Source: Thermobifida halotolerans (GTDB taxonomy: Bacteria; Actinomycetota; Actinomycetes; Streptosporangiales; Streptosporangiaceae). From it: a stretch of DNA of 64,000 nucleotides. The stretch spans positions 1,054,001 to 1,118,000 of the forward strand of contig NZ_CP063196.1 of the NCBI RefSeq assembly GCF_003574835.2. The letters run 5' to 3'. Positions 1 to 8,317 of the stretch are shown in pieces (positions within the stretch are counted from its first letter, which is position 1; every line of letters starts with the position of its first letter). A program made the position numbers and the translations under genes. The notes beneath the pieces are model-generated. The model ran no database searches. It was not told the origin of the DNA and saw nothing but the letters and a program-made list of their open reading frames with translations.

Positions 1-1467
1 CCCGGCTCCTACGCCAGGGTGGTGACCGAGGCCAGGGAGCGGTTCCGGCGCGGCGACCTGTTCGAGGTGGTGCCCAGCCACCGCCTCTACGCCCCCTGCT
101 CCTCCCCGGCGCGCTTCTACGAGCGGCTGCGCGACCGCAACCCCGCCCCCTACGAGTTCTTCTTCAACCTCGGCGAGGGCGAGTACCTGGTCGGCGCCTC
201 CCCGGAGATGTTCGTGCGGGTCACCGGCCGCCCCGGCGAGGGGCAGCGCGTCGAGACCTGCCCCATCTCCGGGACCATCGGGCGCGGCGCGGACGCCGTC
301 GGCGACGCCGAGAACATCAAGGAGCTGCTGTCCTCCCCCAAGGAGGAGTCGGAGCTGACCATGTGCACCGACGTGGACCGCAACGACAAGTCACGGGTGT
401 GCGAGCCCGGCAGCGTGCGGGTGATCGGCCGCCGCCAGATCGAGATGTACAGCCGCCTCATCCACACGGTCGACCACATCGAGGGCACCCTGCGCGCCGG
501 GTTCGACGCCTTCGACGCCTTCCTCACCCACATGTGGGCCGTCACCGTCACCGGAGCCCCCAAAACCTGGGCGATGCGCTTCATCGAGCAGCACGAGAGC
601 GCCCCCCGCCGCTGGTACGGCGGCGCGGTCGGCGTCGTCAACTTCGACGGCTCGATGAACACCGGCCTGACCCTGCGCACCGCGCACATCAGGGACGGCG
701 TGGCCACGGTGCGGGCGGGCGCGACCCTGCTCTACGACTCCGACCCCGACGCCGAGGAACGCGAGACCTTCCTCAAGGCCCGCGCGCTGCTGGAGACCCT
801 CACCGACGGCGCCGACGCCGCCCCCGAGCCCGAGGTGCGGGCCCGTCCCGTCGAGCGGGCGGGAGCGGGCATGCGGGTGCTGCTCGTCGACCACGAGGAC
901 TCCTTCGTCAACACCCTGGCCGACTACGTGCGCCGCCACGGCGCCGAGGTCACCACGGTGCGCTACGGCTTCGACCCGGCCCTGCTCGACCGGATGCGCC
1001 CGGACCTGGTGGTGCTGTCCCCCGGGCCGGGGCTGCCCTCCGACTTCGCGATGGGCGCGCTGCTGGACGAGCTGGACGCCCGCGCCCTGCCCGCCTTCGG
1101 GGTGTGCCTGGGCCTGCAGGGAATGGTGGAGCACGCCGGAGGCGAACTGCTCACCCTGGACGAGCCGATGCACGGCAAACCCAGCCTGGTCCGCGTCACC
1201 GGCGGCGACCTGCTGGCGGACCTGGGTGAGGACGGCCACTTCACCGCGGCCCGCTACCACTCCACCTACACCACCCCCGACCGGGTGAAGGGCTTCGGGG
1301 TCACCGCCGTCGTGGAGGACGGGGGAGACCCGGTGGTGATGGCCGTCGAGAACGCCGAGAGCAGGCGGTGGGCGGTGCAGTTCCATCCCGAGTCGATCCT
1401 CACCGCCCGGGTGGGCGAGCGGATCGTGGCCAACGTACTGCGGTTGGCGCGCGGCCGAACGATCTGA
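1..1467 (+). CDS. trpEG: Anthranilate synthase, fused components I and II (5' end outside window)
   Basis: The open frame runs in from the left edge, so the N-terminus is missing; 488 residues are visible. The first ~270 residues are the chorismate-binding domain of TrpE, with the conserved GAPK stretch (about 552-565) and the C-terminal [10 protein letters not shown] segment. After a short linker comes a glutamine amidotransferase domain of TrpG type: PGPGLPSDF, the nucleophile Cys in GVCLGLQG (codon 1105-1107) and the catalytic HPES near 1384. The enzyme turns chorismate and glutamine into anthranilate, the first step to tryptophan. Single-chain fusions occur in many actinobacteria and rhizobia; related fusions (PhzE-like) serve secondary metabolism, and I cannot separate these without the missing part. 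No trp neighbours are visible downstream, which leaves both uses open. Confidence 0.88.
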   Translation, partial: PGSYARVVTEARERFRRGDLFEVVPSHRLYAPCSSPARFYERLRDRNPAPYEFFFNLGEGEYLVGASPEMFVRVTGRPGEGQRVETCPISGTIGRGADAVGDAENIKELLSSPKEESELTMCTDVDRNDKSRVCEPGSVRVIGRRQIEMYSRLIHTVDHIEGTLRAGFDAFDAFLTHMWAVTVTGAPKTWAMRFIEQHESAPRRWYGGAVGVVNFDGSMNTGLTLRTAHIRDGVATVRAGATLLYDSDPDAEERETFLKARALLETLTDGADAAPEPEVRARPVERAGAGMRVLLVDHEDSFVNTLADYVRRHGAEVTTVRYGFDPALLDRMRPDLVVLSPGPGLPSDFAMGALLDELDARALPAFGVCLGLQGMVEHAGGELLTLDEPMHGKPSLVRVTGGDLLADLGEDGHFTAARYHSTYTTPDRVKGFGVTAVVEDGGDPVVMAVENAESRRWAVQFHPESILTARVGERIVANVLRLARGRTI

Positions 1468-1557
1468 TACCAAAACTTTGTCCGGCTTGACCTGCGGTTT
1501 CGGTGGAACCTGGTAGGCGGCCGTTTTTTCGGGGAGGGCCGGGGCAGCGACCGGGAC

Positions 1558-1707
1558 ATGAGCGTACTGAGCATTCTTCTGCTGATTCTCGGAATCGTGC
1601 TGATCGTGGCCGGTGTCATGGCTCTCCTGCGCAGCCAGATGCTGTGGGGCATCGTCCTGATCGTCGTCGGCGTCATCCTGGCCCCCAGCAGCTTCCTGGG
1701 GTTGTGA
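1558..1707 (+). CDS. Small hydrophobic membrane protein (49 aa)
   Basis: An ATG-started frame of 49 codons fills most of the gap between the anthranilate synthase and thyX. The product is almost wholly hydrophobic, with two segments (about residues 2-20 and 27-44) separated by LLRSQ, so it should be a two-helix hairpin in the membrane. It resembles the small actinobacterial membrane proteins of about 45-50 residues that have a WGIVLIIVG-like second helix and usually end in a GPGG-like motif; here the end is APSSFLGL. The Shine-Dalgarno is weak (ggggagg lies about 20 bases upstream). Function is unknown. Confidence 0.55.
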   Translation: MSVLSILLLILGIVLIVAGVMALLRSQMLWGIVLIVVGVILAPSSFLGL

Positions 1708-1808
1708 CGCCCACCCTCCGCCTGCTGCTAGGTTCGACTGCGGTCCCGGGCCGCGCTCGGCGCGGCCCGGGACCGAGGACACGGACCTGAGCAGGGGGAA
1801 CAGAACCG

Positions 1809-2606
1809 GTGAAAAGCGTCGAGCCCGAAGTCCACCTGGTCGCGCGACCGCAACTGGACTATGACGAGATCGCTCGCTACCTCGCCGACGTGGGCGGCAG
1901 CGGCTGGCTGGAGCGGCTGGACCGGGGAGAGCTCGACGGCCCCCTCAACGATCCCCAGAACCTCGCGGAGTTCGCCGGACGGCTGTGCTACCGCTCCTGG
2001 GAGCCGGGACTCAACCCCAACGTCACCCGGGTGCGCACCGACCAGGACGCCTACCTGTCCAACATCCTGGCCAGCATGCACGGATCGGTGCTGGAGCACG
2101 TCAGCTTCAGCTTCGTGCTGCACAACGTCTCGCGGGTGGCCACCCACGAACTCGTCCGGCACCGCCCCGGCGTGGCGGTCTCCCAGGAGTCGCTGCGCTT
2201 CGTGCGCCTGACCGACCTGCCGTTCTGGTTCCCCGACTGGGCCAGGGACGACCCCGAGCTGATGGCGCGCGCCACCGAGCTGCTGGGGCGGATGGAGGAG
2301 TTCCAGCGCTGGATGGCCGACCACTTCGGCCTGGACGAGGAGGGCGTACCCTTCGCGGTCAAGAAGCACCGCACCTCCTTCATGCGCCGCTTCGCCCCCG
2401 AGGGGGTGGCCACCGGGTTGGTGTGGACCGCCAACGTGCGCACCCTGCGCCACACCCTGGAGGTGCGCACCGCCCCCGGCGCGGAGGAGGAGATCCGCCT
2501 GGTGTTCCACAGGATCGGCGAGGTGCTGGTCAAGGAGGCCCCCGCGCTGTTCGGCGACTACACGGTCACCGACGGCGCCTGGGTGCCCGAGTGGCGCAAG
2601 GTCTGA
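1809..2606 (+). CDS. thyX: Flavin-dependent thymidylate synthase ThyX
   Basis: ThyX methylates dUMP to dTMP using methylenetetrahydrofolate and reduced FAD. The 265-residue protein is near the family size of 220-260. The ThyX signature is present as RHRPGVAVSQES followed by LRF; in well-studied enzymes the serine sits seven residues after RHR, here it is nine residues on (RHR-x8-S), see findings. The C-terminal dUMP-binding region is intact (NVRTLRHTLEVRT, then EAPALFGDY). GTG start is supported by aggggg about 10 bases upstream. It stands alone, followed by a convergent gene. Whether the genome also has thyA cannot be seen. Confidence 0.93.
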   Translation: MKSVEPEVHLVARPQLDYDEIARYLADVGGSGWLERLDRGELDGPLNDPQNLAEFAGRLCYRSWEPGLNPNVTRVRTDQDAYLSNILASMHGSVLEHVSFSFVLHNVSRVATHELVRHRPGVAVSQESLRFVRLTDLPFWFPDWARDDPELMARATELLGRMEEFQRWMADHFGLDEEGVPFAVKKHRTSFMRRFAPEGVATGLVWTANVRTLRHTLEVRTAPGAEEEIRLVFHRIGEVLVKEAPALFGDYTVTDGAWVPEWRKV

Positions 2607-2627
2607 GCCGCCGGACCCCGAGGCGTC

Positions 2628-3440
2628 TCACCGCCGGAGTCCGGCGGCCCGCGCCTCGGCCGCGGCGATGCCCCGGCGGCAGGCCCCGGCCACGTCGCGG
2701 TGGGCGCGCAGCCGCGCCCACAGCCCGGGCGGGCGCACCGGCTCCGCCGGACCGCCGGCCGCGTCGGCGACGGTCAGCGTCGCGCCCTCCAGGCGTCCGC
2801 GCCGGTGCCAGCGCTCCCAGACTCCGAAGTCGGGGCTGTGGTGGTGGGAGAAGACGTAGCCGTCCCCGCCCGGGGCCTCCAGCGGCTCGCCGTCGAGCCG
2901 CCGCAGCCCGATCCGTGCCCCCCGCCGGTCCGGCCACTCGGAGGCGCTCACCACGTCGACAGCCGGTCCCCGCGCGCCCGCGCGGACCAGCAGGGCGTCG
3001 GCCGCCCCGGTGCGCGTCGGCAGCGGGCGCTCCTCGGCGGCGTCGAGGAGGGTGACGAGCACGCGCGGCACCCACCACCAGTTCTCCCGGCGGGCCAGCA
3101 GTCCGCCCGCGCGCTGCCGCGTCGGCGGGTGCTTGCGGGCCTCCTGCTCCAGCAGCGCCTCGACGAAGACCTCGCCGTCCAGGTCGTGGGTGACGCGCAC
3201 CGGTCCGGTGGCGGTGGCCGCGGCGGACCCGGTCGGCAGGGCGCGGGCGTCGGTGACGCTGAGCGCGGCCCGGCCGTCGGTGAGCGTGTCGGCGAGCGCG
3301 AGGTGGGCGAAGGGCAGCGCGACGCACGGATGCCCGTCCAGGACGAGCGGGACCACGGGAACGCCGACCGGACCCGCGGGGGAGAGCCAGGACAGTTCCG
3401 CGGTAACCGACCGATCCCAGATTGTGATGATGGATGTCAC
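2628..3440 (-). CDS. Conserved actinobacterial protein, possible FMN-binding split-barrel fold
   Basis: A 270-residue soluble protein. The N-terminal half (WDRSVTAELSWL, then VPVVPLVLDGHPCVALPFAH and ALSVTDARAL) has the strand pattern of pyridoxamine-5'-phosphate-oxidase-like split barrels, and similar Streptomyces proteins are annotated as such; I see no residues that prove flavin binding. The middle contains RRENWWWVPRVLV. The C-terminal part is Arg/Ala-rich. It converges with thyX and is divergent from cstA, sharing a roughly 130-base promoter region. Function unknown. Confidence 0.6.
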   Translation of the reverse strand: MTSIITIWDRSVTAELSWLSPAGPVGVPVVPLVLDGHPCVALPFAHLALADTLTDGRAALSVTDARALPTGSAAATATGPVRVTHDLDGEVFVEALLEQEARKHPPTRQRAGGLLARRENWWWVPRVLVTLLDAAEERPLPTRTGAADALLVRAGARGPAVDVVSASEWPDRRGARIGLRRLDGEPLEAPGGDGYVFSHHHSPDFGVWERWHRRGRLEGATLTVADAAGGPAEPVRPPGLWARLRAHRDVAGACRRGIAAAEARAAGLRR

Positions 3441-3572
3441 TAAGCTCCCTTTGTTGTGACTTGGGCCTCATGCTACCTTCGGGGGGATCTTGACTCAGTC
3501 GACCGGCGGTGTCACGGACCGTGCGCGGCGACCCCGCGCCCCGAGGCCACCGCCGCGACCGAAGGAGCGGAC

Positions 3573-5333
3573 ATGCCTGCCGTCGTCGTGCTGGTCGCCG
3601 TCTTGGCGCTCTTCGCCCTGGGATATCGGTACTACTCCACCTACCTCACCCGGCGCGTCTACGCGCTGGACCCGAACTACGTGACCCCGGCCCACCGCTA
3701 CTCCGACGGGGTCGACTTCGTCCCCACCAACAAGCACGTCCTCTTCAGCCACCACTTCATCTCGGTCGCCGGGGCCGCCCCGATCGTCGGTCCGGCGGTC
3801 GCGGTGTTCTGGGGCTGGGGGCCCGCACTGCTGTGGGTGCTGCTGGGCACGATCTTCGCCGCGGGTGCGCACGACCTCGGCGCGCTGGCGGTCTCGGTCC
3901 GCCACAGGGCCAAGAGCATCGGCACCCTCGCGGGCGAGGTGGTCGGCAGGCGGGCCAGCGTCCTGTTCCTGCTGATCATCTTCTTCCTGCTGACCCTGAT
4001 CAACGCGGTCTTCTCCGTGGTCATCGCCAACCTGTTCGTCGCCAACCCCAGCGCGGTGCTGCCCGTGCTGGTCACCATCCCGTTGGCCATCGGCGTGGGC
4101 CAGTACGTCTACCGCACCCGCACCGCCGCGCTGCTGCCCTCGCTGGTCGTGCTGCTGCTGATCTACGCCTCCATCCCGCTGGGCCTGCTCCTCCCGATCA
4201 CGCTGGACCCGCTGGCCGCGGCGGTCGGCCTGACCCCCAAGACGCTGTGGATCGTCCTGATCTTCGGCTACGCCTTCGTCGCCTCCCGGCTGCCGGTGTG
4301 GCTGCTGCTGCAGCCGCGCGACTACGTCAACCAGCAGCAGATGCTGGTGGCGCTGGCGGTGATCCTCCTCGGCGTCGCCGTCGGCCTCAACACCATCGCG
4401 GCCCCGGTGGTCAACGACGTCCCCGAGGGCTCCCCGCCGTGGTTCCCCCTGCTGTTCATCACCGTCGCCTGCGGCGCGATCTCCGGCTTCCACAGCCTGG
4501 TGGCCTCGGGAACCACCGCCAAGCAGCTCGACAAGGAGACCGACGCCCGCTACGTCGGCTACATGGGGGCGCTCGGCGAGGGCACCCTCGCGCTGTGCGC
4601 GATCCTGGCCTGCACCGCGGGGGTCGCGGCGACCCGGGCCGACTGGAACGCGCTGTACCCCGACTACGCCACCGCGTCGGGCGGCGCCACCGGCAACTTC
4701 GTCAACGGTGTGGCGGCGTTCGCCGGCAACATCGGCATCCCCGAGACCGTCGGCGTCATCTTCGCCGCCGTGGTGGTCATCAGCTTCGCCTCCACCACCA
4801 TGGACACCGGCGTGCGCCTGCAGCGCTACATCATCCAGGAGATCGCCGAGATCGCCCGGATCAGGCCGCTGGCCCGCAACCTCACGCTGGCGACCTCGGT
4901 CGCGGTGGTCGTGCCGCTGGCCCTGGCGCTGATTCCCGGAGACTTCGCGTTCGGCACCCTGTGGCAGCTGTTCGGCACCACCAACCAGCTCACCGCCGGA
5001 CTGGCGCTGGCCGTCATCGCCGTGTGGGTCACCAAGAACAGCCGCAACCCGCTCGCGGTACTCGTTCCGCTGGTGTTCCTGCTGGTGATGACCTCCTGGG
5101 CGCTGGTGGTCAACCTGGTCCGCTTCGCCACCGCCGCCGACCCGGTGCAGGCGTTCCTGCTGGCCCCGCTCGACGCGGTCATCTTCGTGCTCGCCCTGTG
5201 GCTGATCGTCGAGGCGGCGCTGGCGCTGCGCCGGGCCTGGGCGGCGCGCGCGGAACGGCCCGCGGCGGAGGGCGCCGAAGCGGGTGCGGCCGAGGAGAAG
5301 AGCACCGACACCGCGGAGGCGGGCGACCGGTGA
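3573..5333 (+). CDS. cstA: CstA-family carbon-starvation / pyruvate-peptide transporter
   Basis: A 586-residue polytopic membrane protein. The N-terminal CstA signature is clear: PTNKHVLFSHHF at 51-62 followed by AGAAPIVGPA. Other family stretches are LLLQPRDYVN, SGTTAKQ and the SFASTTMDTGVRLQRY segment. Family members import pyruvate or peptides in starved cells. It is shorter than E. coli CstA (about 700) but usual for actinobacteria. The ATG at 3573 is chosen because gaaggag lies 7 bases upstream; the frame is open farther up without a good ribosome site. The stop overlaps the GTG of the next gene (GTGA at 5330-5333), so the three genes to 6519 are translationally coupled. Confidence 0.9.
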   Translation: MPAVVVLVAVLALFALGYRYYSTYLTRRVYALDPNYVTPAHRYSDGVDFVPTNKHVLFSHHFISVAGAAPIVGPAVAVFWGWGPALLWVLLGTIFAAGAHDLGALAVSVRHRAKSIGTLAGEVVGRRASVLFLLIIFFLLTLINAVFSVVIANLFVANPSAVLPVLVTIPLAIGVGQYVYRTRTAALLPSLVVLLLIYASIPLGLLLPITLDPLAAAVGLTPKTLWIVLIFGYAFVASRLPVWLLLQPRDYVNQQQMLVALAVILLGVAVGLNTIAAPVVNDVPEGSPPWFPLLFITVACGAISGFHSLVASGTTAKQLDKETDARYVGYMGALGEGTLALCAILACTAGVAATRADWNALYPDYATASGGATGNFVNGVAAFAGNIGIPETVGVIFAAVVVISFASTTMDTGVRLQRYIIQEIAEIARIRPLARNLTLATSVAVVVPLALALIPGDFAFGTLWQLFGTTNQLTAGLALAVIAVWVTKNSRNPLAVLVPLVFLLVMTSWALVVNLVRFATAADPVQAFLLAPLDAVIFVLALWLIVEAALALRRAWAARAERPAAEGAEAGAAEEKSTDTAEAGDR

Positions 5334-5614
5334 ACGGAGGCGGTCCGCTCACGGCCCGCCTCGCGCACGCCTGGCGGCGCGCCGAGGCCCTCCACGAGGA
5401 GTGGTTCGCGGCGCGCTGGCGGCACGCGCTGCGCCGCGACGACCGGAGGCAGGCCGACACCTTCCGCGCGCTGCTGCTCCTGCAGACCCTGGGAGTGGAC
5501 GACCCGGTGGCCTACGAGACGCTCGACCTCGTCCCGTACCTGGTCGCCGACCTGCACGAGTGGCACCGGCGTATGGGACGCGAGGAGTTCGGCGACCCGG
5601 GGGTGTGCTGTTGA
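5330..5614 (+). CDS. Cory-CC-star family small protein
   Basis: A 94-residue protein that ends in Cys-Cys-stop (GVCC), the hallmark of the family that NCBI names cory-CC-star. It has no membrane segment; it is Arg- and Trp-rich at the start (LAHAWRRAEALHEEWFAARW) and has LLLLQTLGVDDPVAYETLDL in the middle. GTG overlaps the cstA stop, and its own stop lies inside the start region of the ArsA-like gene. In E. coli and many proteobacteria the small gene next to cstA is ybdD, which is needed for transport; by position this protein may be the partner of CstA in actinobacteria. Biochemical role is unknown; the terminal cysteines could bind metal or be modified. Confidence 0.75.
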   Translation: MNGGGPLTARLAHAWRRAEALHEEWFAARWRHALRRDDRRQADTFRALLLLQTLGVDDPVAYETLDLVPYLVADLHEWHRRMGREEFGDPGVCC

Positions 5615-6519
5615 GCGGGGCCGCCGTCACCTTCGTCGGCGGCAAGGGCGGCGTCGGCAAGACCACGCTGGCCGCCGCCCACGCGCTGGCCCTGGCCGAC
5701 GCGGGACTGCGCACCCTGGTCGTCTCCGCCGACCCCGCGCACTCGCTCGGCGACGCCCTGGGGGCGCGGCTGGGGGACCGCCCCCGGAAGGCGGCCGAGA
5801 ACCTGTGGGCGGTCGAACCCGACGCCGAGCAGACCGTGCGCCGCCGGATCGCCGAGGTCGCCGACGACGCCCGTGCCGCGGTGCCCCGGGAGGTCATGCC
5901 CGCGGTGCACCGCCACCTGGAGCACGCCGCGGCCTCCCCGGGGATGGTCGAGTCGGCGCTCAACGACCGGCTCGTCGACTACCTGGAGCAGGTGCCCGGC
6001 CGCTGGGACCGGCTGGTCGTGGACAGCGCCCCCACCGGCCACCTGCTGCGGATGCTCGCGCTGCCGACCCTGCTCACCCCGTGGATCCGCGGGTTGGCCC
6101 GGCAGCGCGAGCGCGCGGTCGCCGCGGACCGCTTCGCCGAGGGAGTCCTCGGTCCGGTCGGCGGTGCCGAGGACGACCCCCTGCTGGAGCGGCTGCACGC
6201 GCGGCGGCTCCGCCTGGAGACCGCGGCCGCGCGGCTGCGCTCCGACGCGGTGGTGTGCCTGGTGACCCTGCCCCGCCGGATGGTGCTGGCCGAGACGCGG
6301 CGTGCGGCCGAGGCGCTGACCGCGCAGGGGTTCACGCTGGGGGTCGGAGTCGTCAACCAGGTCCCGCCCCGCCCCGACGCGCAGGTGATGGAGCAGGTCC
6401 GGGCGGTGTTCGCCGCCTCCGGCGTCGTCGAGGTGCCGCTGCTGGACCGGGAGCCCATCGGTGTTGCGTCGCTGCGCGCCCTGCCGCCCCTGCACCCACC
6501 GCGGAAGGCTCCGCACTGA
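5605..6519 (+). CDS. ArsA/Get3-like P-loop ATPase
   Basis: About 304 residues. The deviant Walker A GGKGGVGKT is at 12-20, followed by VSADPAHSLGD, and the switch II stretch is DSAPTGHLLR at 140-149; these are hallmarks of the ArsA/Get3 branch of SIMIBI ATPases. The paired metal-binding cysteines of arsenite-pump ArsA are not evident and the chain holds only one ATPase domain. GTG at 5605 (or TTG at 5611) overlaps the end of the cory-CC-star gene. Co-translation with CstA and the CC-ended protein suggests the ATPase works on that transporter or on delivery of the small protein, rather than in arsenic resistance; that is inference from context. Confidence 0.8.
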   Translation: MLLSGAAVTFVGGKGGVGKTTLAAAHALALADAGLRTLVVSADPAHSLGDALGARLGDRPRKAAENLWAVEPDAEQTVRRRIAEVADDARAAVPREVMPAVHRHLEHAAASPGMVESALNDRLVDYLEQVPGRWDRLVVDSAPTGHLLRMLALPTLLTPWIRGLARQRERAVAADRFAEGVLGPVGGAEDDPLLERLHARRLRLETAAARLRSDAVVCLVTLPRRMVLAETRRAAEALTAQGFTLGVGVVNQVPPRPDAQVMEQVRAVFAASGVVEVPLLDREPIGVASLRALPPLHPPRKAPH

Positions 6520-6750
6520 CCCGCGGGCGGCCGGGCCGCGGCCGACATGCCACGGACTTTCCCGCAAAAGACGCACACGGGCGTGTGGTGCCCGAGAGGT
6601 ACATTCCATCCCAAGCCGTTCGCCGCCCCTGCGTGCGGAGAAGCGACACGGCGGTGAAATGTTGTTAACGTCGGCAGGGATGCACCCGGGAGCCGCACCC
6701 AATAGGATTTCTGCCTCACCGCCCCTCGCCCCAGCCGTCCAGGAGAACGC

Positions 6751-7395
6751 ATGCCCCGTCCGCTCATCGGGATCACGAGCCACCTCGAACCGGCGCGCTG
6801 GGGAAGCTGGGTGCGCGAGGCCGCGCTCGTGGCCACACCGTTCCTGCGCGAGGTCGACCGCGCGGGAGGCCTGCCCGTCGTCCTGGCCCCGGTCCACCCC
6901 CGGCGCGTCGACGACCTCGTCGCCCGCTTCGACGGCTTCGTCTTCACCACCGGCGCGCCCGTGGGCGCCTCCGAGGAGGACGAGGCCGACCCGCGACGCG
7001 ACCGCTTCGAGACCGAACTCGTCCGCGCCGCAGTCGAGGCCCGCCGTCCCTTCCTGGCCGTCGAGCGCGGCCTGCAGGTCCTCAACGTCGCGGCGGGAGG
7101 CAGCCTGCTGCCCGCCCGCGGTCCCGCGCTCCGCCTGGTCGACACGGACGTGACGGTCAACGTCAGCAGCGGACTGGGCAAGGTTCTGGGCGACCACGCC
7201 CGCGTGCGCCGCGCCGACAGCCCCGGCGTCAACCGGATCGGCGCGGGTCTGGTCCCGGTGGCCTGGGACGGCGCCCAGGCGGTCGAGGCGCTGGAGGTGG
7301 CCGACCACCCCTTCGGTATCGGGGTGCGCTGGCGTCCCGAGGAGGCCGACGACCGCCGACTCTTCCGGGCGCTGGTCGAACAGGCCGGAGCCTGA
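6751..7395 (+). CDS. Class-I amidotransferase-like (peptidase C26) protein lacking its catalytic residues
   Basis: A 214-residue protein aligning by eye with gamma-glutamyl-GABA hydrolase (PuuD) family proteins: IGITSHLEPARWG at the start, then VDRAGGLPVVLAP. The nucleophile region, normally CRGMQxLNVALGG, reads VERGLQVLNVAAGG, so the catalytic Cys is Glu. The second catalytic block, normally WHPE, reads WRPEE, losing His. The usual PGGGDV loop is TTGAPVG. It is also shorter than the 240-260 typical of active members. A good Shine-Dalgarno (aggagaa) precedes ATG. The frame is intact and codon use normal, so this looks like a maintained pseudoenzyme. Role unknown. Confidence 0.75.
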   Translation: MPRPLIGITSHLEPARWGSWVREAALVATPFLREVDRAGGLPVVLAPVHPRRVDDLVARFDGFVFTTGAPVGASEEDEADPRRDRFETELVRAAVEARRPFLAVERGLQVLNVAAGGSLLPARGPALRLVDTDVTVNVSSGLGKVLGDHARVRRADSPGVNRIGAGLVPVAWDGAQAVEALEVADHPFGIGVRWRPEEADDRRLFRALVEQAGA

Positions 7396-7489
7396 CCGCC
7401 GCCCGGCGCGGCCGGACGGATTCCGTCGGCTGAGGCAGGAGGACAACCGCCGGACGGCGGGTAGGCTCACCCTCGAACGGGGAGGTGAG

Positions 7490-8185
7490 ATGGCGACCGC
7501 GACGAATCCGGGGGACCAACGCGGCGCGGCGGACCGGATCTGGACGATCCCGAACATGATCAGCGTCCTGCGGCTGCTCGGTGTCCCGCTGTTCCTCTGG
7601 CTGGTCCTCGGCCCGCGGGCCGACGTGTGGGCGCTGGGCGTGCTCGCGGCGGCCGGGCTCTCGGACTGGCTCGACGGCAAGATCGCGCGGGCCTGGAACC
7701 AGACCAGCAGGCTCGGCACGCTCCTGGACCCCATGGCCGACCGGCTCTACATCTTCGCCGCGCTGCTGGGCCTGGTCGTCCGGGACATCATCCCCTGGTG
7801 GCTGATGGCGATCCTGGTCCTGCGCGACGTGCTCATCCTCGGCTCGCTGCCGATCCTGAGATACCACGGATACGGGCCGCTTCCGGTCAACTTCGCGGGC
7901 AAGGCGGCCACGCTGTGCCTTCTCTACGCCTTTCCGCTGCTGTTTCTGGCCGGGTACTCGGGAGCCGTCGGATATGTGGCGCAAATCGTTGGTTGGGCCT
8001 TCGCGATATGGGGAACAGCCCTCTACTGGTGGGCCGGACTGCTGTACTCGGTCCAGGGTGCCCGGCTGATCGGACGAAGCCGCGCCCTGGAACGCGCCCC
8101 GGGAGGTGACACGAGCACCGAGGCGCGGACGGCGGACACGCCGGCCGACACCGCACGGGCGGTGAAGCGCGGTACCCAGGCTTGA
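7490..8185 (+). CDS. CDP-alcohol phosphatidyltransferase family protein
   Basis: A 231-residue integral membrane enzyme. The family signature DGxxAR-x8-G-x3-D-x3-D is complete (D62-G63, D80, D84 in LLDPMADR). About six hydrophobic segments follow the PNMISVLRLLGVPLF start. Such enzymes join CDP-diacylglycerol to an alcohol; actinobacterial homologues include PgsA (phosphatidylglycerol phosphate synthase) and the eukaryote-like cardiolipin synthase, between which I cannot decide. The C-terminal 35 residues are polar and Thr/Ala-rich. It precedes the sugar nucleotidyltransferase gene by about 130 bases, so it may share envelope-related expression. GTG/ATG start with ggaggtgag directly upstream. 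Confidence 0.85.
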   Translation: MATATNPGDQRGAADRIWTIPNMISVLRLLGVPLFLWLVLGPRADVWALGVLAAAGLSDWLDGKIARAWNQTSRLGTLLDPMADRLYIFAALLGLVVRDIIPWWLMAILVLRDVLILGSLPILRYHGYGPLPVNFAGKAATLCLLYAFPLLFLAGYSGAVGYVAQIVGWAFAIWGTALYWWAGLLYSVQGARLIGRSRALERAPGGDTSTEARTADTPADTARAVKRGTQA

Positions 8186-8317
8186 GGGCCTGAACCGTCC
8201 CGTGGCCGGTGACTCCGGGCCACCGCGTCGTGACAACGAAGGGAGCAACATCCCCACCATGAGACCCCGTGCCATGGCGGTTCGCCGAACGATCCCCGGG
8301 GCTTGGAGGTGGCCGCG

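Noticed and set aside
46-1467. Phenazine enzyme PhzE instead of anthranilate synthase
   Set aside because: No phenazine genes follow and the N-terminus is missing; the more general call is kept, with the alternative mentioned.
5605-6519. Arsenite efflux ATPase ArsA
   Set aside because: Single ATPase domain, no cysteine metal site and no arsB/arsR genes nearby; only the fold class is supported.
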